Below, piece by piece: positions 58,975 to 64,000 of a DNA stretch of 64,000 nucleotides (position 1 is its first letter; each line of letters opens with the position of its first letter). The notes under the pieces are model-generated. The model did not search any database. It was given only the letters and a program-made list of their open reading frames with translations, and was not told the DNA's origin. The position numbers and the translations under genes were made by a program. This stretch comes from Citrobacter sp. MGH106 (GTDB taxonomy: Bacteria; Pseudomonadota; Gammaproteobacteria; Enterobacterales; Enterobacteriaceae). The stretch is from NCBI RefSeq assembly GCF_001037495.1, contig NZ_KQ089822.1, forward strand, positions 2,871,938 through 2,935,937, read 5' to 3'.

Positions 58975-60044
58975 TCATCATACAGGCCTTCTCTCTCTAC
59001 GGCGGTGCGTCGTTTTCCCTGACGTATCCGCCGGACTGATTCACGTATTGTCAACGCGCCATTAAGCAACAGAGTGCCAATCGGGGCATCGGGTCGCACC
59101 AGCCGTTGCTGGAGCATATGTACCGCCTCAATGCCCAACTCATCACGTGGAACGTGTACTGCAGTTAAGAGAACATCCTGAACTGCCGCCAGATTAAAGC
59201 CATCAATACTCATCACCGAGACATCCTGTGGTACCCGTAGCCCGTGCTTTTGCAGGGCACTTATCGTCCCTGCCGCCATAAAATCCCCGCCAACCAGAAA
59301 CGCGGTCGGTAGCGTTTTCGCCGACGTCTGCTTCAGCCATTCGCTTATTTGTAGCTCCGTTTCTTTTGCACTGAAACTGGGCACCACCAGTAGATCGCGT
59401 TTGTCATTAAATTTCAGATTTCGCGATTGCCACGCATCGCGGATCCCTGCCAGCCGAAGCTCCATGGTGTAACGACGCAGACAAAGCACGTTGATGATTT
59501 CCCGATGTCCCATTTCAAAAAGGTATTCGGCCGCCAGTTCGCCAACCGCGCGATGATCGGGAGCGATTGCAGGCAAACGAACATGCCTGTCGCGACAATT
59601 GATCAACACACACGGTTTGCCGACATCAACCATAAGATCATGAATATGCGGATCGTCAATGCCCAGCAAAATCACCGCCTGCGTTTCCGGCTCATTGATG
59701 CGTGTCAGAAAAAGCTGTGCATCACTATCCAACTCCTCCAGCGCGCAGTAACGCAGCCGTACTTCATGGGAAGCCAAGCCTTTACTTAAACTTTGCAGAA
59801 CGCGGAAATAAAAGATATCAGACCGCTCATCGAATGCCCGTTGCGGTGCAAAAACCAACAGATTATTCAGCAGCAGTCGACCCGCAGCCATTCCCTCCAT
59901 CACCCCCAGTTCCCGCGCACATGCCAGCACCTTACTCCGTGCTTTTTCGCTGGTGTTGGCCTTCCCTGCGAGAACGCGGGAAACAGTGCTGATAGAGAGC
60001 TGCGTCCGGGCAGCAATTTCTGCGATTTTTAACCTTTTATCCAT
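58971..60044 (-). CDS. LacI-family transcriptional regulator
   Basis: This LacI/GalR-type repressor has 357 residues from the ATG at 60044 (MDKRLKIAEIAARTQLS); an in-frame GTG six codons upstream is the alternative start. The helix-turn-helix and hinge cover residues 1-56 (LSISTVSRVLAGKANTSEKARSKVLACARELG), and a periplasmic-binding-like sugar domain follows. It is divergent from the ExuT-like transporter and GH31 glycosidase, which it probably controls in response to a carbohydrate. The C-terminus is unusually basic (RRIRQGKRRTAVEREG). It is not at the K-12 ybiU locus I recall. Confidence 0.9.
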   Translation of the reverse strand: MDKRLKIAEIAARTQLSISTVSRVLAGKANTSEKARSKVLACARELGVMEGMAAGRLLLNNLLVFAPQRAFDERSDIFYFRVLQSLSKGLASHEVRLRYCALEELDSDAQLFLTRINEPETQAVILLGIDDPHIHDLMVDVGKPCVLINCRDRHVRLPAIAPDHRAVGELAAEYLFEMGHREIINVLCLRRYTMELRLAGIRDAWQSRNLKFNDKRDLLVVPSFSAKETELQISEWLKQTSAKTLPTAFLVGGDFMAAGTISALQKHGLRVPQDVSVMSIDGFNLAAVQDVLLTAVHVPRDELGIEAVHMLQQRLVRPDAPIGTLLLNGALTIRESVRRIRQGKRRTAVEREGLYDD

Positions 60045-60259
60045 TTTGTGATCTCGGTCCACCAGGTAAATGAAAAAATTTTCACAGCGTTCAGATTAAG
60101 CAGTAACTGACCTCGAAAGCATGATGCCAAATTCATATGCATGGTTATGAGAAAGCTTGCACAAATTCTGCTATTACCGACCAAATTTCTCGCTTAAGGT
60201 TAATTTGCACAACGCTTCCATACTAGTTTGATATCAGTATTAATTAAAAAAATAATTAA

Positions 60260-60274
60260 CTATCAAAGTGATAG
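60260..60274. promoter_or_regulatory. Candidate operator of the LacI regulator
   Basis: CTATCA-AAG-TGATAG is a perfect dyad 58 bp before the transporter start, in the 287-bp divergent region. A second short palindrome TGATATCA lies at 60229-60236 and shares the TGAT half. Neither has the usual central CG of LacI operators, so the assignment is tentative. The rest of the region is AT-rich without an ORF. Confidence 0.35.
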
Positions 60275-60331
60275 ATATATATCAATCGAAATGGATTTCC
60301 CCCTACATCGTCCGTCTTGTGGAGAGAAAAA

Positions 60332-61633
60332 ATGAGTCAGGACATTAACAACACGGTTGCGGCAAATAAAACTCGCCGGGTGATTAAAAATTTGCGCTGG
60401 TATGTGCTGGTGCTTTTTTTACTTGGCGTGACGGTTAACTACATCACCCGAAACTCTTTGGGTATTCTGGCTCCGGAGCTAAAACTGAGCCTGGGTATTA
60501 CCACCGAACAATATTCCTGGATTGTCGGTGCCTTCCAGCTTGCCTATACACTTTTTCAACCTCTGTGCGGCTGGTTAATTGATGTAATCGGTCTGAAGCT
60601 CGGCTTTATGGTCTGCGCATGCTTGTGGGCCATTGCTTGTATCGCTCACGCGGGTGCTGGTAGCTGGCTGCATTTGGCGATCCTGCGCTTCTTTATGGGC
60701 GGTGCGGAAGCCGCCGCCACCCCAGCCAACGCCAAAACCCTTGGCGAATGGTTCCCGAAAGCTGAACGTCCTGTTGCTGCCGGTTGGGCTGGTGTGGGTT
60801 TCTCGATTGGCGCAATGCTGGCTCCACCAATTATTTATTTCGCGCACGCCTCATTTGGCTGGCAGGGCGCATTCATGTTCACTGGTGTGCTGGCGCTGCT
60901 GTGGGTCATTCTGTGGTGGGTGTTCTACCATAATCCGGAACAGCACCCGAATCTTAGCAAAGACGAGCTGGCCTGGATCAAGCAGGATAATGAAGCCGCC
61001 CCGGTAAAACTGCCCTTTTTCACCTCTCTGAAAGATGTCGCTAAAAACAAACGTTTTTACGGTATTGCCATCCCTGCTTTTATGGCCGAACCGGCCTGGG
61101 CAGTGTTCAGTTTTTGGATGCCGCTCTACTTCGCCAAAGAATACGATATGGATCTGAAGCAAATTGCCTTATTCGCCTGGCTACCGTTTCTCGCCGCCGA
61201 CTTGGGTAGCGTAGCAAGTGGTTATCTGACCAAACTCTATACCCGCCTGTTCGGCTGTTCACGAGTTAACTCAACCATCGCCAGTTCTGTCACCGGCGCA
61301 TTCCTGATGATTTCACTTGCCGTGGTAGCGCTCACCCGGGATCCGATTATTGCCGTGATCCTGATGTCCATTGGCGGCTTCGGGCATCAGATCATCTCCT
61401 GCATGTTAAGTGCGCTGGTCGTAGAGTCGTTTGATAAAGGCCAGATGGCGACCGTGAACGGCATGCGTGGTTCGGCGGCATGGATCGCCAGCTTCCTGTT
61501 CTCCCTTTTAATTGGGGTTACCGCTGACAAAATCGGCTTTAACCCGCTATTCATCGCCATGGGTTTCTTCGACCTGATTGGCGCTATTTTCCTGGTGGCA
61601 TTTATTGCTGAACGTCGCGCCAAGCGCGCTTGA
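60332..61633 (+). CDS. ExuT-like MFS transporter (anion:cation symporter family)
   Basis: This 433-residue MFS protein has 12 predicted membrane segments and clear similarity to the E. coli hexuronate transporter ExuT. Shared features include the NYITRNSLGILAPEL opening, GGAEAAATPANAKTLGEWFP, and IPAFMAEPAWAVFSFWMP. ATG at 60332 follows GGAGAG; an in-frame TTG five codons upstream is weaker. The gene lies 17 bp before the GH31 glycosidase, indicating an operon. The ACS family usually carries organic anions, so the substrate is probably an acidic sugar or its glycoside; that is inference. Confidence 0.9.
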   Translation: MSQDINNTVAANKTRRVIKNLRWYVLVLFLLGVTVNYITRNSLGILAPELKLSLGITTEQYSWIVGAFQLAYTLFQPLCGWLIDVIGLKLGFMVCACLWAIACIAHAGAGSWLHLAILRFFMGGAEAAATPANAKTLGEWFPKAERPVAAGWAGVGFSIGAMLAPPIIYFAHASFGWQGAFMFTGVLALLWVILWWVFYHNPEQHPNLSKDELAWIKQDNEAAPVKLPFFTSLKDVAKNKRFYGIAIPAFMAEPAWAVFSFWMPLYFAKEYDMDLKQIALFAWLPFLAADLGSVASGYLTKLYTRLFGCSRVNSTIASSVTGAFLMISLAVVALTRDPIIAVILMSIGGFGHQIISCMLSALVVESFDKGQMATVNGMRGSAAWIASFLFSLLIGVTADKIGFNPLFIAMGFFDLIGAIFLVAFIAERRAKRA

Positions 61634-61650
61634 TAGTGGATGTATTGCAT

Positions 61651-64000
61651 ATGAAAACCCTGAAGACCTGGACCGTTAATAAGCAGTCGGCTCATCATCT
61701 GGAACTTCTGGTGGATAACCAGCACCACCTGTGCCTGTACGTACTGGAAGACAATCTGTTCCGCGTACTGATTAGACGCAAAGGTGAACTGGCGCTGGAC
61801 AGAACCTGGAGCATCGCCCCGCAGCAAGATGTCCCCTGGGAGGGGCGTCATCGCGATGATTTAAGCGGTTTTACCTGCCCTGCGTGGACTCTGGAACAAC
61901 AGGATGAAACGGTGACAATCAGCACTGAACAGCTACGGGTCACTATACATAACCCCCTGTGGCTGGAATGGCACTATCGTAATGACGCCGGAGAATGGCA
62001 ACCTCTTGCCAGCGATCGCGCAACCAGTGCCTACCTGCTAAATGCGCACGGAGATGGCGTGGCGCACTACCTGAGTCGTCGCAAAGATGAGCGTTTTTAT
62101 GGCTTAGGTGAAAAAGCAGGTAATTTGCAGCGCAATGGCAAACGCTATGAAATGCGTAATCTTGATGCAATGGGTTATAACGCTGTCAGCACCGATCCGT
62201 TGTACAAACATATTCCGTTTACTATTACCCGTCGTGATGATGTGAGCTACGGTCTGTTTTATGACAATCTGAGCAGTTGCTGGCTGGATCTGGGAAATGA
62301 AATTGACAACTATCACACCGCGTATCGCCGCTGGCAGGCAGAAGCTGGAGATATTGATTACTACATGTTTACCGGAAAACGCGTCCTGGACGTCACCAAA
62401 GCGTTTGTACGTTTGACCGGAAAAACCCTGTTCGGACCTAAGTGGAGCCTGGGGTATAGCGGCTCGACGATGCATTACACTGACGCCCCGGATGCACAGA
62501 ATCAGCTAATGAACTTCATTCGCCTGTGCGATAAGCATGCAATACCGTGCGATTCATTCCAGCTCTCTTCCGGCTATACCTCGATCAATGGTAAGCGCTA
62601 CGTCTTCAACTGGAACTACGATAAAGTGCCGCAGCCGAAAGTGATGTCCCGCGCCTTCCATGAAGCTGGACTGAAACTCGCGGCAAACATCAAACCGTGC
62701 TTGTTGCAAGACCACCCACGCTATAACGAAGTCGCCGAAAAGGGCCTGTTCATTCGTGATTCAGAAACGAATGCGCCGGAACGCTCAAGTTTCTGGGATG
62801 ACGAAGGGTCTAACCTCGACTTTACCAACCCACAAACCATTCAGTGGTGGCAGGAAGGAGTTACTACCCAACTGCTGGAAATGGGCATCGACTCGACCTG
62901 GAACGACAACAACGAGTTTGAAGTCTGGGACGGTGAAGCACGCTGCAACGGCTTTGGTCAGGAGATTGCTATCAAGCACATTCGACCAGTGATGCCACTG
63001 CTCATGATGCGTGCCTCGCTGGAAGCACAACAGCGGTTTGCCCCGGAAAAACGTCCCTATCTGATCTCGCGTTCAGGCTGCGCCGGAATGCAACGCTACG
63101 TGCAAACCTGGAGCGGCGATAACCGTACCAGTTGGGACACACTGCGCTATAACACGCGGATGGGGCTGGGGATGAGTCTTTCCGGGCTGTATAACGTCGG
63201 TCACGACGTTGGCGGTTTTTCAGGCAACAAACCAGATGCCGAACTGTTTGTACGCTGGATACAAAACGGCGTGATGCACCCACGCTTTACCATCCATTCC
63301 TGGAATGATGACCATACAGTCAATGAACCCTGGATGTACCCAGGCGTCACCCCGGCCATTCGCAGCGCGATTGAACTACGTTACCGTCTGCTGCCCTACT
63401 TTTATACGCTGCTCTGGCAGGCGCATGCCGACGACGAACCAATGCTGCGTCCTACGTTCCTCGACCATGAACACGATGAGCAGACATTCGAAGAGTGCGA
63501 TGACTTTCTGCTTGGCCGCGATATTTTAGTCGCCAGCGTGGTTGAGGCGGGCCAACGCCAGCGTCGCGTCTGGTTACCGGACAATGAAACCGGCTGGTAC
63601 GATTTCTACACCCACGAATGGTTCTCCGGCGGTCAGTGGATCACCCGCGATGCCCCGCTGGAAAAACTGCCGCTACTGGTGCGTGCAGGTGCCGGTTTGC
63701 CAGTCAGCGAACGTATCAGTCACGTCAGTGTAGAGGAAGACAATAAGCGTGAGCTGAAGCTGTTCCCAGTCAAAGGTGTGGGAACGGCAACAGGTCTGCT
63801 GTTTGAAGACGATGGTGAAAGCTGGGGCTATCAGAACGGTAATGCCTTGTGGGTTGAATGGGAGATGATATGTGACAGTTCAACCATTAACCTCAAGGTT
63901 AAATCCCGTGGCGATTATCGTCCGGCGTGGAAAGCGCTGAAAGTTTCGTTACCGATAGGGGAACAACGCCAACTGTTGGTGAATGGTAAAGACGGGAGTG
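61651..64000 (+). CDS. Glycoside hydrolase family 31 enzyme (3' end outside window)
   Basis: GH31 enzymes are retaining alpha-glycosidases (alpha-glucosidases, alpha-xylosidases, sulfoquinovosidases). About 783 codons are visible from MKTLKTWTVNKQ to the window edge. The N-terminal beta-sandwich ends near FYGLGEKAG (about residue 150). The (beta/alpha)8 barrel carries nucleophile Asp419 (STWNDNNEFEVWDG) and acid/base Asp490 (WSGDNRTSWDTL), and a C-terminal beta domain follows. No signal peptide is seen, so it acts in the cytoplasm on an imported substrate. The upstream ExuT-like gene suggests an acidic alpha-glycoside; I cannot tell which. Confidence 0.9.
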   Translation, partial: MKTLKTWTVNKQSAHHLELLVDNQHHLCLYVLEDNLFRVLIRRKGELALDRTWSIAPQQDVPWEGRHRDDLSGFTCPAWTLEQQDETVTISTEQLRVTIHNPLWLEWHYRNDAGEWQPLASDRATSAYLLNAHGDGVAHYLSRRKDERFYGLGEKAGNLQRNGKRYEMRNLDAMGYNAVSTDPLYKHIPFTITRRDDVSYGLFYDNLSSCWLDLGNEIDNYHTAYRRWQAEAGDIDYYMFTGKRVLDVTKAFVRLTGKTLFGPKWSLGYSGSTMHYTDAPDAQNQLMNFIRLCDKHAIPCDSFQLSSGYTSINGKRYVFNWNYDKVPQPKVMSRAFHEAGLKLAANIKPCLLQDHPRYNEVAEKGLFIRDSETNAPERSSFWDDEGSNLDFTNPQTIQWWQEGVTTQLLEMGIDSTWNDNNEFEVWDGEARCNGFGQEIAIKHIRPVMPLLMMRASLEAQQRFAPEKRPYLISRSGCAGMQRYVQTWSGDNRTSWDTLRYNTRMGLGMSLSGLYNVGHDVGGFSGNKPDAELFVRWIQNGVMHPRFTIHSWNDDHTVNEPWMYPGVTPAIRSAIELRYRLLPYFYTLLWQAHADDEPMLRPTFLDHEHDEQTFEECDDFLLGRDILVASVVEAGQRQRRVWLPDNETGWYDFYTHEWFSGGQWITRDAPLEKLPLLVRAGAGLPVSERISHVSVEEDNKRELKLFPVKGVGTATGLLFEDDGESWGYQNGNALWVEWEMICDSSTINLKVKSRGDYRPAWKALKVSLPIGEQRQLLVNGKDGS

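Overview
This is a chromosomal window from an enterobacterium of the Escherichia/Salmonella/Citrobacter group. Nearly every core protein has the length and most of the sequence I recall for its E. coli K-12 orthologue, and long runs keep the K-12 order (ftsK-lrp-trxB-cydDC-aat-infA; potFGHI-ybjO-rlmC; ybjC-nfsA-rimK-ybjN; ybjK-ybjJ-ybjI-ybjH-mdfA-ybjG-deoR-dacC-gstB-yliI-bssR; gsiABCD-iaaA; moeAB; fsaA-pflEF-ybiV-ybiU). Divergence in fast-evolving proteins such as BssR and YbjC, and several inserted or missing blocks, argue against E. coli itself. I cannot fix the species from sequence alone.

Layout. 1-9.4 kb: 5' part of ftsK (minus), lrp, trxB, cydDC, aat, infA. 9.4-12.5 kb: an accessory lysR-pirin-isochorismatase block, then tRNA-Ser(GGA) (serW) with a direct repeat of its 3' end and terminator. 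12.5-22.4 kb: rlmC-ybjO-potIHGF and ybjN-rimK-nfsA-ybjC (both minus), grxA, ybjM. 22.6-33.4 kb: ybjL, the small RNA RybB, an inserted SDR-EamA-LysR block, then rcdA(ybjK), ybjJ-ybjI, ybjH, mdfA, ybjG, deoR. 33.4-41.3 kb: dacC, gstB, yliI, bssR, then an accessory lysR / glycogen-phosphorylase paralogue / 65-aa ORF block. 41.3-52.2 kb: rimO, a REP element, gsiDCBA-iaaA, moeA-moeB and an Rpn-family nuclease gene. 52.3-64 kb: fsaA, pflE-pflF, ybiV, ybiU, and a LacI regulator / ExuT-like transporter / GH31 glycosidase block that runs off the window.

Functional themes: thiol redox (TrxB, CydDC, GrxA), polyamine uptake (Pot), glutathione import and peptide breakdown (Gsi, IaaA), molybdenum cofactor synthesis (MoeAB), ribosome modification (RimK, RimO, RlmC), drug efflux and envelope maintenance (MdfA, YbjG, DacC), and sugar or sugar-phosphate metabolism (FsaA, PflEF, YbiV, YbjI, GlgP-like, GH31).

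The most interesting signals are: a shared TTTCATTCGAAA dyad in front of three neighbouring promoters (fsaA/pflE, ybiV, ybiU), with an FNR-like dyad at the first; a three-gene LacI/ExuT-like/GH31 locus that may use an acidic glycoside; a third-type glycogen phosphorylase locus; an SDR protein lacking all classical catalytic residues; and a duplicated serW 3' end at a breakpoint relative to K-12 gene order.
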